Source of the DNA: a bacterium
GTDB taxonomy: Bacteria; Zhuqueibacterota; Zhuqueibacteria; Residuimicrobiales; Krinioviventaceae
DNA length: 34,764 nucleotides
NCBI GenBank assembly: GCA_029561455.1
Contig: JAKQIY010000032.1
Span: 1 to 34,764, forward strand
Direction: 5' to 3'
Shown: positions 16,215-24,592 of the stretch, piece after piece
Position numbering within the stretch: position 1 is the first letter of the stretch
Layout: each line of letters begins with the position of its first letter
The notes under the pieces: generated by a model
The model's input: the letters and a program-made list of their open reading frames with translations, nothing else
Database searches by the model: none
Told to the model about the DNA's origin: nothing
Program-made: the position numbers and the translations under genes

Positions 16215-16534
16215 TCCCATCCAAACTCCAGAGACTGTGTGAAAACGCCTGCAAAAGCCAGGTTGTCAGCGCTTGGAAGTAGCTCGGATTCTCCCGAATC
16301 CGGAGTACAGTCCCTTTATGGACTGTGGGTCGCCGCAGGCGGCCTCGAATTGTTTTATCGCTTTAATAAAAACATATAGTTACCTAAGACAAAGTTTATC
16401 TGTAATAATCGGTAAGCATTTCTTATTACAGATAATATTTGGACCTGCGGTCCGAAGCATCGCATAAAGGCGATGCACTCCACTTTTTACAGTATTATTT
16501 TCGTTTTCACACAGTCTCTCCAGTTTGGATGGGA
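16215..16534. mobile_element. MITE-like element with 33-bp terminal inverted repeats
   Basis: The 33-nt ends at 16215-16247 and 16502-16534 are reverse complements with two mismatches (they begin TCCCATCCAAACTC and end GAGACTGTGTGAAAACG on the left). The 320-bp interior has no gene but several small palindromes, such as CGCCGCAGGCGGC-like and GGACCTGCGGTCC text. No transposase and no convincing target duplication are visible, so mobilisation in trans is an inference. Confidence 0.65.
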
Positions 16535-16642
16535 AATTGTCCTTGAAACTCTGTTGCAAATGATTTGTAAACTTGTTCAGGAGCTGTATTAAAAGAGTTT
16601 AAATTAAATGCCTTATTCTGCTAATTTAAAAAAAACTCTCTT

Positions 16643-16732
16643 CCTTGTCATTCCGAGGAGCGAAGCGACGAGGAATCTTTTGTTGTTAAAACTAGAAAAA
16701 CAAGATTTCTCGCTCCGCTCGAAATGACAAGG
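16643..16732. repeat. Inverted repeat, 'GAGCGAAGCGAC' family
   Basis: Outer arms CCTTGTCATTCCGAG (from 16643) and the complementary end CGAAATGACAAGG (to 16732) enclose GAGCGAAGCGAC and CGCTCCGCTC cores. Similar short repeats are common in intergenic DNA of environmental bacteria. Only one instance is in this window. Confidence 0.6.
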
Positions 16733-16883
16733 CATGTTCTCCATGAATCAGGAAATCCAGGGCGAGTTGGAAATGTTATTGGAGCGCTATATTTTTATGC
16801 ATTGCATTAGAATTTGCAACTGGAATATTGAAACGCTAAAATACGTTTCATCTTGACAGGGAATTGAAAGCAAAGGAAAAACC

Positions 16884-17942
16884 ATGAATATAGCCATTAT
16901 CGGCGCCGGCGGCGCAGTGGGACGGCAAATCGCGCAGATGATCGTCTCCGAACGCATCATCGAGCGCGACCAACGCCTGCTGCTGGTCGGCAACGCTCAA
17001 GGTGAAAGCGCCAAAAGCCTGCCTGGTTTTGCGGTGGACTTGCGCGACGCTTATGCTGAAATTTGTCCGCAGATCGACACCGCTTTTACCCCGGAAGAGG
17101 TGCGCGGCGACCTGATCGTCATGGCCGCCGGGGATACCATTTCCGCGGGACGCGAGAACATTGCCATCGACCGCGATGCCCTGGCGAAAAAGAACCTACC
17201 GGTGTTTGAACGCTATGCCACTGCATTAGCGGGCAGGGGACAAGGGTCGGAAATTGTCATCTGCGTCTCTAATCCTAACGAACTGGCGGTAGCCTGTTTT
17301 ACCAAATACCTGGGACGGCAGCGGGTTATCGGCATGGGCTCGTTTCTCGATTCGTGGCGCTTTCGCAAGGAAATTGCCCGCGACCTGGGCATTCATCGTC
17401 AGAAAATCCATGGTTTTATGTGCGGCGAACACGGCGCCAATATGATCCCGCTGTGGAGCAGCGTGCATGTGTTCGGCTATTCGGAAAAGGAACTGCGCAT
17501 TGCCCTGGAGCGCATTCGCAAGGGCGTTACCACTCCCACGTTTTCAGAGGAATGCGGCAAGGTACGCCACAAACTAACAACCCTGCTGCGACAGAACAAC
17601 ATCAGCGGCGCGTATTCCTTTATCGCCGGCTACCCGCCGGACATTCGCACCGTGTTCACACCGTTGATCACGCAGTTGAGCGGCGCCAAAACCGTCATCG
17701 GCACTGCCAGAGCGACCTTGTCCCTGCTGCAAATGATCGCCCTCGGCAACGATGCGCTGGTAACGGGACAGATCAAAATCGAGGGCGAATTTCACGGCAT
17801 TCACAGTACCCTGGGCGTGCCATTCGTCATTGGCAACAAGGGCGTGGACCGCATTATCGAAATCCGCATAGCTGATGAAGAAAAGCAGCTATTGGCGCAG
17901 GCGGCGGAAAATGTTAACCAAAAGTTAAAGGCGTGGATGTAG
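16884..17942 (+). CDS. Lactate/malate dehydrogenase-family protein
   Basis: A 352-residue NAD-dependent 2-hydroxyacid dehydrogenase fold. It has the Rossmann loop GAGGAVG (residues 7-13), the catalytic Asp and substrate-binding Arg in SFLDSWRFR, and the catalytic His in CGEHG. The active-site loop reads AAGDTISAGREN where lactate dehydrogenases carry a Gln and malate dehydrogenases an Arg that select the substrate; neither is evident in its normal place, so the substrate is uncertain. The C-terminus TLGVPFVIGNKGVDRIIEI is typical. AAAGGAA precedes the ATG. It follows the nag genes but is separated by a repeat-filled 768-bp gap, so co-regulation is not assured. Confidence 0.85.
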   Translation: MNIAIIGAGGAVGRQIAQMIVSERIIERDQRLLLVGNAQGESAKSLPGFAVDLRDAYAEICPQIDTAFTPEEVRGDLIVMAAGDTISAGRENIAIDRDALAKKNLPVFERYATALAGRGQGSEIVICVSNPNELAVACFTKYLGRQRVIGMGSFLDSWRFRKEIARDLGIHRQKIHGFMCGEHGANMIPLWSSVHVFGYSEKELRIALERIRKGVTTPTFSEECGKVRHKLTTLLRQNNISGAYSFIAGYPPDIRTVFTPLITQLSGAKTVIGTARATLSLLQMIALGNDALVTGQIKIEGEFHGIHSTLGVPFVIGNKGVDRIIEIRIADEEKQLLAQAAENVNQKLKAWM

Positions 17943-17964
17943 GGGGGAAATTAAATAATACTAT

Positions 17965-18047
17965 TTCCGTGTTTATCTCCGTCCATCGAGCGCAGCGGGC
18001 GGTGAAAAGGAATTAACCGCAGATGAACGCCGATAAACGCAGATAAA
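17965..18047. repeat. Hairpin-forming intergenic repeat, copy 1
   Basis: It contains TTTATCTCCGTCCATCGAG, CGCAGCGGGCGGTGAAAAGG and AATTAACCGCAGATGAACGC, ending in GATAAACGCAGATAAA. The two outer segments are inverted copies of each other. It lies just upstream of the GxxExxY gene; related copies are at 18451-18521 and 18898-18963. Confidence 0.8.
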
Positions 18048-18063
18048 TATTAATGAGGCGAAT

Positions 18064-18441
18064 ATGACAGAAAATGAATACAATCAATTAACCGAAAGTA
18101 TTATTAACTGCGCCTATACAGTTTCCAACAAATTAGGCTGCGGTTTTCTGGAAAAAGTTTATGAAAATGCAATGGCTATTGAATTAAGAAAAAGATGTCT
18201 TGATGCCAAACAACAGCATCCAATCACTGTAAATTATGACGAACAATGTGTTGGCGAGTATTTTGCCGATCTGATTGTAAATAATGAAATAATTATTGAA
18301 TTGAAAACAGTGCGGAATATTGAAGACATTCATTTAGCGCAACTGGTAAATTATTTGAAAGCAACCAATAAAAAAGTAGGTTTAATTTTAAATTTCGCTA
18401 AACCAAAGGTAGAAATAAAGCGAATGGTTTACAATTTATAA
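18064..18441 (+). CDS. GxxExxY-family protein
   Basis: A 125-residue member of the GxxExxY family (PF13366, related to PD-(D/E)XK nucleases). The name motif is GFLEKVYENA at about residues 30-39. A nuclease-like core follows: a strand with YFADLIVNNEIIIELKT, in which the Asp and the E-x-K (ELK) match the PD-(D/E)XK active-site pattern, then a helix with HLAQLVNYLK. The function of the family is not established. GAGG precedes the ATG at 18064. The gene stands alone between two copies of the hairpin repeat, giving it the look of a cassette. Confidence 0.88.
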   Translation: MTENEYNQLTESIINCAYTVSNKLGCGFLEKVYENAMAIELRKRCLDAKQQHPITVNYDEQCVGEYFADLIVNNEIIIELKTVRNIEDIHLAQLVNYLKATNKKVGLILNFAKPKVEIKRMVYNL

Positions 18442-18450
18442 TTATTCCAT

Positions 18451-18521
18451 CCGCGTTTATCTGCGTGCATCGAGCGTAGCGGGCGGTGAAAAGGAATTAA
18501 CCGCAGATGGACGCAGATAAA
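18451..18521. repeat. Hairpin-forming intergenic repeat, copy 2
   Basis: About 71 bp. Left arm near TTTATCTGCGTGCATC and right arm GATGGACGCAGATAAA are complementary with one mismatch, enclosing CGAGCGTAGCGGGCGGTGAA. It lies between the GxxExxY gene and the orphan HigA gene. Confidence 0.8.
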
Positions 18522-18565
18522 AGCTTGAGGACTCAATATTACAAATTTTCATCAAGAGTTTAAAA

Positions 18566-18880
18566 ATGAAAACCAAAATCCCACCCATTCATCCCGGAGA
18601 AATTCTCAAAGAAGAGTTTCTCGATCCGATGGCGCTTTCGCAATATCGGCTGGCCAAAGATATTAATGTGCCGCCGCGCCGCATCAATGAAATCGTCCAC
18701 GGCAAACGCGCCATTACTGCCGATACGGCGCTGCGTCTGGGCCGGCTTTTCGGCATGTCCCCGCAATTCTGGATCAATTTGCAAACGCATTATGATTTGG
18801 AAATTGCAATGGATAAAATAGGCGAGCAGCTTGAACAGGATGTCAAGGTTTATAAAAATCCGCTTTTAAAGGCTTCCTGA
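18566..18880 (+). CDS. HigA-family antitoxin, orphan
   Basis: A 104-residue XRE-family protein of the HigA/'addiction module antidote' group. IHPGEILKEEFLDPMALSQYRLAKDINVPPRRINEIVHGKRAI spans the typical pre-helix and helix-turn-helix (about residues 8-50). A second helix pair follows in TADTALRLGRLFG, then MSPQFWINLQTHYDLEIA, the diagnostic HigA ending. No HigB-like toxin gene lies next to it: the repeat abuts on both sides and the neighbour upstream is GxxExxY. It may be a leftover antitoxin, a transcriptional regulator, or an antitoxin for an unrecognised partner. The ribosome-binding site is weak. Confidence 0.88.
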   Translation: MKTKIPPIHPGEILKEEFLDPMALSQYRLAKDINVPPRRINEIVHGKRAITADTALRLGRLFGMSPQFWINLQTHYDLEIAMDKIGEQLEQDVKVYKNPLLKAS

Positions 18881-18897
18881 CTAGCGCTAATAATCAT

Positions 18898-18963
18898 CTG
18901 CGTTTATCTGCGTCCATCGAGCGCAGCGGGCGGTAAAAAACAATTAAATGCAGATAAACGCAG
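18898..18963. repeat. Hairpin-forming intergenic repeat, copy 3
   Basis: Outer arms CTGCGTTTATCTGC and GCAGATAAACGCAG are perfect reverse complements, enclosing GTCCATCGAGCGCAGCGGGCGG and a short AT-rich segment. It closes the second cassette, directly downstream of the orphan HigA gene. Confidence 0.82.
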
Positions 18964-19079
18964 CTTTCAATAAACAACATTAATAAATAAAAAAGTAATT
19001 CTCAATTTTATAGGCAATTGCCCTTTTTTACACAACAAAACACTTGAATATTATATATTTTTTTATGATTTTACCTGTT

Positions 19080-19373
19080 ATGAAAAGTAGTGGACAAATA
19101 AAAAATCTATTAATCGAGAACAAAGCTCGGCTGCAAAAAAAATATGCTATCCGGCAACTGGGCCTGTTCGGTTCCTGGGTTCGCAATGAACAAACGGCGG
19201 AGAGCGACCTGGATTTATTGGTTACGTTTACTAAAAAACCATCCTTGTTTCAATTTATTGAATTGGAAAACGAGTTGTCAGCTTTATTGGGCGTCAAGGT
19301 AGACCTGGTAATGGAATCTGCGTTGAAACCCCGGATTGGTGAAAATATCCGAAAGGAAGTAGTCAATTTATGA
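19080..19373 (+). CDS. MntA-like nucleotidyltransferase antitoxin
   Basis: A 97-residue minimal nucleotidyltransferase (MNT) with the defining GSW-x10-D-x-D pattern (GSWVRNEQTAESDLDLL), plus a third acidic position in VDLVMES. In MNT/HepT pairs this protein adds AMP groups to the HepT toxin and silences it. In-frame upstream codons at 19044 (TTG) and 19065 (ATG) exist; 19080 gives the normal family length, but no site has a good ribosome-binding sequence. Its stop codon overlaps the ATG of the HepT reading frame (ATGA), the usual coupling. The toxin gene it would control is broken. Confidence 0.87.
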   Translation: MKSSGQIKNLLIENKARLQKKYAIRQLGLFGSWVRNEQTAESDLDLLVTFTKKPSLFQFIELENELSALLGVKVDLVMESALKPRIGENIRKEVVNL

Positions 19374-19714
19374 AAGACCGCGAATATATTGATTACCTTG
19401 AAGATATACTCGATTCAGTCTGTAAGATTGAAAGTTTTATTCAACATCTCGAGTTTTAAACATTTGCCGTGGATGAAAAAACTCTATATGCCGTAATCCG
19501 GGCATTTGAAATCATTGGCGAGGCAAGTAAAAAAATTCCTGATAATATCCGTCAAGCCTATCCAAACATACCATGGCTCATCATGGCCGGTATGCGTGAT
19601 AAACTCATTCATGACTATTTCGGGGTCGACATTGAAGTCGTATGGAAAACAGCGACAATTGATGTGAAAAATATTAAACCTGCAATACAAGAAATCATTA
19701 AAAATTATCAATAA
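19370..19714 (+). pseudogene. HepT-like toxin interrupted by an in-frame stop
   Basis: From ATG 19370 the frame encodes MKDREYIDYLEDILDSV...QHLEF, then TAA at 19457-19459, then continues in the same frame as TFAVDEKTLYAVIRAFEIIGEAS, IPWLIMAGMRDKLIHDYFGVD and a normal end at 19714. Both halves match HepT (DUF86) proteins, including the R-x4-H active-site motif of GMRDKLIHDY. One base change (for example from GAA or AAA to TAA) explains the break; there is no frameshift. A GTG at 19469 could restart a truncated 81-residue product that keeps the RNase motif but lacks the first helix. It is most likely an inactivated toxin beside an intact antitoxin. Confidence 0.82.
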
Positions 19715-19792
19715 ACGGAGCATTTTGCCGGCGTCAGGAACATGATCGCATAGCCGGATAATATGTTGGTAAACCGGCATCTCAGTATCCAA

Positions 19793-19818
19793 CCATTTTG
19801 TTGACGTCAACAAAATGG
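19793..19818. repeat. 26-bp perfect palindrome
   Basis: Half-site CCATTTTGTTGAC is followed without spacer by its exact reverse complement. It lies between the convergent ends of the HepT pseudogene and the FISUMP gene. A T-run adjoins it only on the side before the hairpin when read from the FISUMP gene, so it is not a textbook intrinsic terminator on either strand; a protein-binding or recombination site is possible. Confidence 0.7.
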
Positions 19819-19854
19819 AAAAAAATAAAGTGGGTCGTTTTAAAGAGTTCTTTT

Positions 19855-21126
19855 CTAATCTTTAACCAGGCGTATGGAAAAACCTAAACTCGGAGCGCTA
19901 CCGTTACGGAATATACTTGCCTTGGTAAAAGCCAGTAACCGGTACCAGCCGCCGCCACTTTCAGGCGATGATGACCACAAAACTGCGCTATTGCCTATAT
20001 TGCGAAATCCGCCGTCTTCCAATCGCCAACCGCCGGGTAATATGGTAAGCCCGCTTTCATTTGTTGCGCCGGTATTGGGTGGATTCCAATAATTAAAGCC
20101 GGTCTCCTTCATCAACCCACCTTCATCAGTGCCCCGCCATTCTGTATTATATAGTTCAGCCTGATCCATACCCAAAGTCATTTCCAGTTGCATCCATTCC
20201 TCATCTGTTGGCACATGCCAGCCTTCCGGGGCAAGACCATGGCTATCCATCACTGCGTACCAATTGTACAAGATACCATAATCTGCAATATTATTGTTAT
20301 TATTATCATAATAACACCAGGCTCCAGTATAATAATCATTCAGAGAACTCCATTCGTAATCGTTAGTCACATTAGGAATAGGAGTACCGTCCTGGTAATG
20401 GGTTACTTTAAGGTTCTCGGCCATCCACCATTGATTACCTATTCTGATAGTTTTGTAAATATTGCCGTCAAAATCGGTCATCGTCCCAGTATCATAAGGA
20501 AGTGTGACCTTTCGGGTCGTTTTATTTACAAGACCGCCGGTATCAATGACTTCCAAAGCAATTGTTATGATTCCTGATGAGAATGGGAACTGGCAAGTAG
20601 CATTTTTGATTACTGAATATTCGGTATCCCATACGCCATCATTCTCCCAATCCCAGCGCACATTTAAAGCAGAGGCCGGGTCTTCCTGATCGGAACATCC
20701 CGATGCATCAACTGTAAATATAGTTTCGGTGGTGCCGGACGCAGGTTCAACTGAAAATACAGCCTGGGGTGGATTATTATCATTCATATCGTCAGCCGTC
20801 ACCATTACCCTATAACCATCGCCGCTAACTCCGGGATTGTCGGCAAAAAAATCCCAAACGATATGTTTATTAATGCCGGGCGTTTCTATAATTCCTGTAT
20901 CGCCACTCAGACTGTAACATGGTAAATACCATGTAATCCCATGATCGTTTGATGCAGTGACAGAGATATAAAGAATATCACCATCGCTATCAAACACATC
21001 ATAATAAATATCAACCATCAGGCTACCATCAGTACGCTGTATTAAACGAACATTTTCAACAACAGGATCGGCTGCAAAAGCTGCTACCGCCACAAACAAG
21101 CATAATATCATTTTATTTATTTTCAT
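19855..21126 (-). CDS. Exported protein with PKD-like and FISUMP domains
   Basis: A 423-residue protein with a signal peptide (MKINKMILCLFVAVAAFAA). Residues ~20-105 form a strand-rich segment (IYYDVFDSDGD, HIVWDF). A PKD-like domain (~115-205) includes NNPPQAVFSVEPASGTT, VRWDWENDG and ALEVIDTGG. The C-terminal ~200 residues are a Fibrobacter-succinogenes-major-paralogous (FISUMP) domain with the hallmarks GNQWWMAENLKVTHYQDG, YDNNNNN, LYNWYAV, APEGWHVPTDEEW, LPGGWR and LWSSSPESG. Proteins of this type are surface-exposed or secreted; function is unknown beyond likely carbohydrate or cell-surface roles. Start 21126 is preferred because GAGG precedes it and the signal peptide begins there. It follows the FN3 protein by 47 bp on the same strand. 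Confidence 0.88.
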   Translation of the reverse strand: MKINKMILCLFVAVAAFAADPVVENVRLIQRTDGSLMVDIYYDVFDSDGDILYISVTASNDHGITWYLPCYSLSGDTGIIETPGINKHIVWDFFADNPGVSGDGYRVMVTADDMNDNNPPQAVFSVEPASGTTETIFTVDASGCSDQEDPASALNVRWDWENDGVWDTEYSVIKNATCQFPFSSGIITIALEVIDTGGLVNKTTRKVTLPYDTGTMTDFDGNIYKTIRIGNQWWMAENLKVTHYQDGTPIPNVTNDYEWSSLNDYYTGAWCYYDNNNNNIADYGILYNWYAVMDSHGLAPEGWHVPTDEEWMQLEMTLGMDQAELYNTEWRGTDEGGLMKETGFNYWNPPNTGATNESGLTILPGGWRLEDGGFRNIGNSAVLWSSSPESGGGWYRLLAFTKASIFRNGSAPSLGFSIRLVKD

Positions 21127-21173
21127 GACTGCCTCATTAACATAAATCAATTGATCCTTTATTTATTTTTCTG

Positions 21174-22163
21174 TTAACGTAAAAGCATCATTTTTTTTAC
21201 ATCATGGTGTTCACCGCTTTCAAAACGGTACAAATATAAACCACTTGTAACAACCAGCCCCTGGTTATCATAGCCGTTCCAGTTTGTATGGTATTTTCCG
21301 GCTTGGAATATTCCGGTTTCAAGCTCCCGGATTAATTGTCCAATACTATTATATATTTTGATTGTAACAAAAGCTGTTTCCGGCAACTGCCAGGCTATGG
21401 TTGTGCACAGGTTAAAAGGATTGGGATATGCAGGATAAAGTGCATATTGTGTAGGTACAGCATCACTTTCATCAATAAATGTTGCTCCGGTAGTAAACAT
21501 CCAAATTGAAGAATATGGGCCTGTTCCCGCGTCGCTTACAGCGGCGATTCTCCAGAAATACAGGGTATTGGCTTCTAACGAGGGTAGCTCGTACCATGTA
21601 CCTGTAACATCGCTTTTTTCAAAGACGATAGAGGAAAAATCAGGCAAAGTTGCAACCTGAATAATATATCTTTGCGCTGCTGTTACAGCATACCATCTTA
21701 GTTCTGTATTACGGATTACCCCGTTAGCGTTGTTGGCAGGAGCTGCCAGGAGTGGCGCTTCCGGAAGAATTGCGTTTGTAGTAAAACTCCATATAGATGA
21801 AAACGGCCCTGTACCGGCCACATTACTTGCTTTAATACGCCAATAATATATAGTACTTGACGCAAGTCCCGGGAAAGAAAAATAAGTATCGTCAATATCA
21901 TTGGCAGAGACTGTCGGATCGCCGAAATCAAAACCTGTTGATACCTGTAGATGATATGTTGTCGCATGATCAAGTTTATCCCAGCTAAAAACAACCGGGG
22001 TTGGAACACATGTCATTCCATTTGCGGGAGCGCTTTGAACAGGTGTGTTAGGAGGTAATGACGTCAAAAAAACCGATGGAGACATGCTATTTCCGCTACC
22101 TCCATATACATTCATGGTAAATAGTACAAGGAAAAGAGCCGGAATATTGAATCCATTTTTCAT
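21174..22163 (-). CDS. Secreted two-FN3 protein with FlgD/T9SS-like C-terminal domain
   Basis: A 329-residue exported protein with a signal peptide (residues ~1-22). Two fibronectin-III-like repeats follow, each ending YYWRI or YFWRI with GTGPFSSIWSFTT or GTGPYSSIWMFTT (about 45-130 and 137-228). The last ~85 residues form a FlgD-Ig/type IX secretion sorting-like domain: YPAYPNPFN, IAWQLPE, VTIKIYNSIGQLIREL, then GLYLYRFESG and a final KKMMLLR. Such C-termini usually direct outer-membrane transfer and attachment in FCB-group bacteria, but no secretion-system genes are in view. There is no catalytic domain, so an adhesive or structural role is likely. It is the first gene of a minus-strand pair with the FISUMP protein. 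Confidence 0.85.
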   Translation of the reverse strand: MKNGFNIPALFLVLFTMNVYGGSGNSMSPSVFLTSLPPNTPVQSAPANGMTCVPTPVVFSWDKLDHATTYHLQVSTGFDFGDPTVSANDIDDTYFSFPGLASSTIYYWRIKASNVAGTGPFSSIWSFTTNAILPEAPLLAAPANNANGVIRNTELRWYAVTAAQRYIIQVATLPDFSSIVFEKSDVTGTWYELPSLEANTLYFWRIAAVSDAGTGPYSSIWMFTTGATFIDESDAVPTQYALYPAYPNPFNLCTTIAWQLPETAFVTIKIYNSIGQLIRELETGIFQAGKYHTNWNGYDNQGLVVTSGLYLYRFESGEHHDVKKMMLLR

Positions 22164-22474
22164 AAATACCCCTTTATGGTTAAATGATTTTTGAATCCAA
22201 TGATTTTATTATAATGAATGCAACATTAAAAATGTAATCAGTTTAAATTTTAGTATTAAAATCAATATAAAGTGACTTATCTTACTCTATCCCGGTACAT
22301 TTTATTAATTTATTGACATCAACATATCAATATTAAAAGATTTTCTATAATAAACAAGTAGTAATTTGCAGGAACAGTTTTTAGTAAAAAATCAGGAAAA
22401 GAGTTTATATTGATAATATATTTTAGTACATTCCAGCAAAAAAGTAATCTTTTTTATTTTACCTGGAGTTCCCC
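22164..22474. other. AT-rich divergent intergenic region
   Basis: It separates the minus-strand FN3 gene and the plus-strand FAD oxidoreductase gene. TTGACA at 22313-22318 and TATAAT at 22346-22351 are both present, but 27 bp apart, too far for one sigma-70 promoter. I see no gene. Confidence 0.45.
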
Positions 22475-24157
22475 ATGCGCTCAATCCTCATCCTTTTTTT
22501 GATAACCATATTCTCTGTAACAATCTTCGCCGCCCAATCCCCAACCGACACCCTCACATGCGATGTGGTGGTCTATGGCGGCACTTCCAGCGGTATTATC
22601 GCCGCCATCCAGGCTAAACACATGGGTAAATCGGTTGTGATCATTGCCCAGGGCAGCCGCATTGGCGGTTTAACCACCGGCGGACTGGGACAAACAGACA
22701 TCGGCAACAAAGCCGCTATCGGTGGTTTGGCCAGGGATTTTTACCGGCGCATCAGGGTCTATTACGACGACGACGCCAACTGGAAATGGCAGCGCCGCCA
22801 GGAATACCGGGATAGCGGCCAAACCCGCACGGCCCAGGACGAAAGCTGCATGTGGACTTTTGAACCTTCCGCCGCCCTGCAGGTGTTTCAGGATATGATA
22901 ACCGAAAACGATATCCACATAATCTACAATCAACGCCTGAACCGGGAAACCGGCGTGGAAAAGCATAAAAAGCGGATAGTTTCTATAACTATGGAATCCG
23001 GTTTGATTCTTTATGGCAAAATGTTCATCGACGCAACATACGAAGGCGACCTGATGGCCGCCGCCGGGGTGTCCTATACTGTTGGCCGCGAGGCCAATTC
23101 GCAATACCATGAAACCCTCAACGGCGTTCAGGCGGAAGGCAACGGTATTTCACTTGAAGGGAAAAAACTGCAAAACTTTGCCTATCATGATTTTGTTGAA
23201 GGAGTTGATCCCTATATCATTCAAGGCGATCCACAAAGCGGCTTGCTGCCGTTCATCGATCCGCGCGGCCCCGGTAAAGCCGGCCAGGGGGACAAGCGCG
23301 TGCAGGCCTACTGCTTCCGTATGTGCCTCACCGATCACCCGGAAAATCGCATCCCGATTGTAAAACCTGCCGTATATAATGAACTGGATTATGAACTGTT
23401 ATTACGCAATTTTGAAGCCGGTGAAATGGAAACCCCCTGGATCAATTCTTCCATGCCCAACCGTAAAACCGATACCAATAACCGGCTTGGTTTTTCTATC
23501 GATTTCATTGGCCAAAACTATGACTATGCCGGGGCGAGTTATACGGAACGGGAGCAGATCGTCATCCGCCATCGTCTTTACCAGCAGGGATTGATGTGGA
23601 CGCTGGCCAACCATCCCCGCGTGCCGGAGAATGTGCGTAATGAGGTGTCGCGCTGGGGAACCTGCAAGGATGAATTCGTCGGCGCGGACGGCTGGCAGGA
23701 TCAGCTCTATATCCGCGAAGCCCGCCGCATGACCGGCGCATTGGTTATGACCCAGCATCACTGCGAGGGGGTGCAAGTGGTCGACGACGGCATCGGTCTG
23801 GCCGCTTATGGTATGGATTCGCATAATGTGCAGCGTTATGTGGATGAAAACGGTACTGTAAAAAACGAAGGCGATGTGGAGGTCGGGGTTCGTTCGCCAT
23901 ATCCCATCAGTTACCGGGCGATTATTCCTCAAGCCAAAGAATGTACCAACCTGCTGGTTCCCGTATGTCTTAGCGCCACCCACATTGCTTATGGGTCCAT
24001 TCGCATGGAGCCGGTTTTCATGGTGCTGGGTCAGTCCGCCGCCACCGCAGCGTGCCTGGCAATTGACGATAACGTAACCGTACAAAAACTGGATTATAAA
24101 AAATTAAGGCAAAAACTGTTGCTGGATAACCAGTATCTGGTATGGGAAAACAAGTAA
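22475..24157 (+). CDS. Exported FAD-dependent oxidoreductase
   Basis: A 560-residue protein with a signal peptide (about 1-20, ending IFAAQ). Immediately after it is a Rossmann FAD site, [29 protein letters not shown] (begins near residue 32), and a [12 protein letters not shown] segment typical of the FAD_oxidored family (PF12831), often annotated as 'xanthan lyase' or sugar-active FAD proteins in environmental bacteria. The C-terminal [26 protein letters not shown] is also family-typical. The reaction is unknown; an extracytoplasmic oxidation of a sugar or related compound is an inference. GGAG precedes the ATG at 22475. The gene is monocistronic as far as can be seen. Confidence 0.88.
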   Translation: MRSILILFLITIFSVTIFAAQSPTDTLTCDVVVYGGTSSGIIAAIQAKHMGKSVVIIAQGSRIGGLTTGGLGQTDIGNKAAIGGLARDFYRRIRVYYDDDANWKWQRRQEYRDSGQTRTAQDESCMWTFEPSAALQVFQDMITENDIHIIYNQRLNRETGVEKHKKRIVSITMESGLILYGKMFIDATYEGDLMAAAGVSYTVGREANSQYHETLNGVQAEGNGISLEGKKLQNFAYHDFVEGVDPYIIQGDPQSGLLPFIDPRGPGKAGQGDKRVQAYCFRMCLTDHPENRIPIVKPAVYNELDYELLLRNFEAGEMETPWINSSMPNRKTDTNNRLGFSIDFIGQNYDYAGASYTEREQIVIRHRLYQQGLMWTLANHPRVPENVRNEVSRWGTCKDEFVGADGWQDQLYIREARRMTGALVMTQHHCEGVQVVDDGIGLAAYGMDSHNVQRYVDENGTVKNEGDVEVGVRSPYPISYRAIIPQAKECTNLLVPVCLSATHIAYGSIRMEPVFMVLGQSAATAACLAIDDNVTVQKLDYKKLRQKLLLDNQYLVWENK

Positions 24158-24592
24158 TTACCAGTGTTGTATCGTAATCGAAAAAAGTTGTTGACAAGTT
24201 ACGATTATCTGTTGTAAATTCCCAGGTTATAAGACCTGAATTCATTCCGGCATTTTGGAAAAATGATGAAAATATTCCTGCTCTGGATTCAGATTTTGAG
24301 CTGATTTAATAAAGTAGTGCCGGTAGAGTAAACGTTGAAATCTCTACAAAGCAATTTACGTTCGCATTTAGAGTAAAAGCATGTGAATATCCTGCGACAA
24401 GCACATGACTAATCCATCAACAAACCACAATGGCTTATATGTTGCTTTTGTACATTATAAGTTTTGATTATCAGGTTGTAATTAAACTATATACCTGTCC
24501 GCCTAAACTCATCTTGCTGATGCCCCAGGTATACTCTATACGCTGCCGCTGTTTGAGTTATTCCAGGTCATGTTAGTTAACTTGAGGAACGT
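24158..24592. other. Intergenic region upstream of the sensor kinase
   Basis: 435 bp with no clear gene. A TTGACA at 24191-24196 and a weak TGTAAA at 24213-24218 (16-bp spacer) form a possible promoter. A start-less open frame at roughly 24175-24307 would encode VVNSQVIRPEFIPAFWKND-like text ending in a TAA; it could be the tail of a lost gene but has no recognisable relative. Confidence 0.45.

Larger units (their letters stand above)
16116..16883. other. Gene-free region with two repeat elements
   Basis: About 770 bp between nagB and the dehydrogenase gene. It contains a 320-bp MITE-like element (16215-16534) and a separate inverted repeat (16643-16732). The remaining sequence is AT-rich; the last ~100 bp presumably holds the dehydrogenase promoter. 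I find no credible gene here. Confidence 0.7.

Noticed and set aside
17965-18963. Possible CRISPR array
   Set aside because: The three repeats are long, diverged, internally palindromic, and separated by whole genes rather than short unique spacers; no cas genes are present.
22313-22351. Sigma-70 promoter ahead of the FAD oxidoreductase gene
   Set aside because: The TTGACA and TATAAT boxes are 27 bp apart, outside the workable spacing.
23402-24085. 227-codon open frame on the minus strand
   Set aside because: It is antisense to the well-supported FAD oxidoreductase gene and lacks any recognisable domain or start signal.
24175-24307. Possible gene remnant before the sensor kinase
   Set aside because: The frame has no start codon and no recognisable relative; it is noted only in the intergenic entry.
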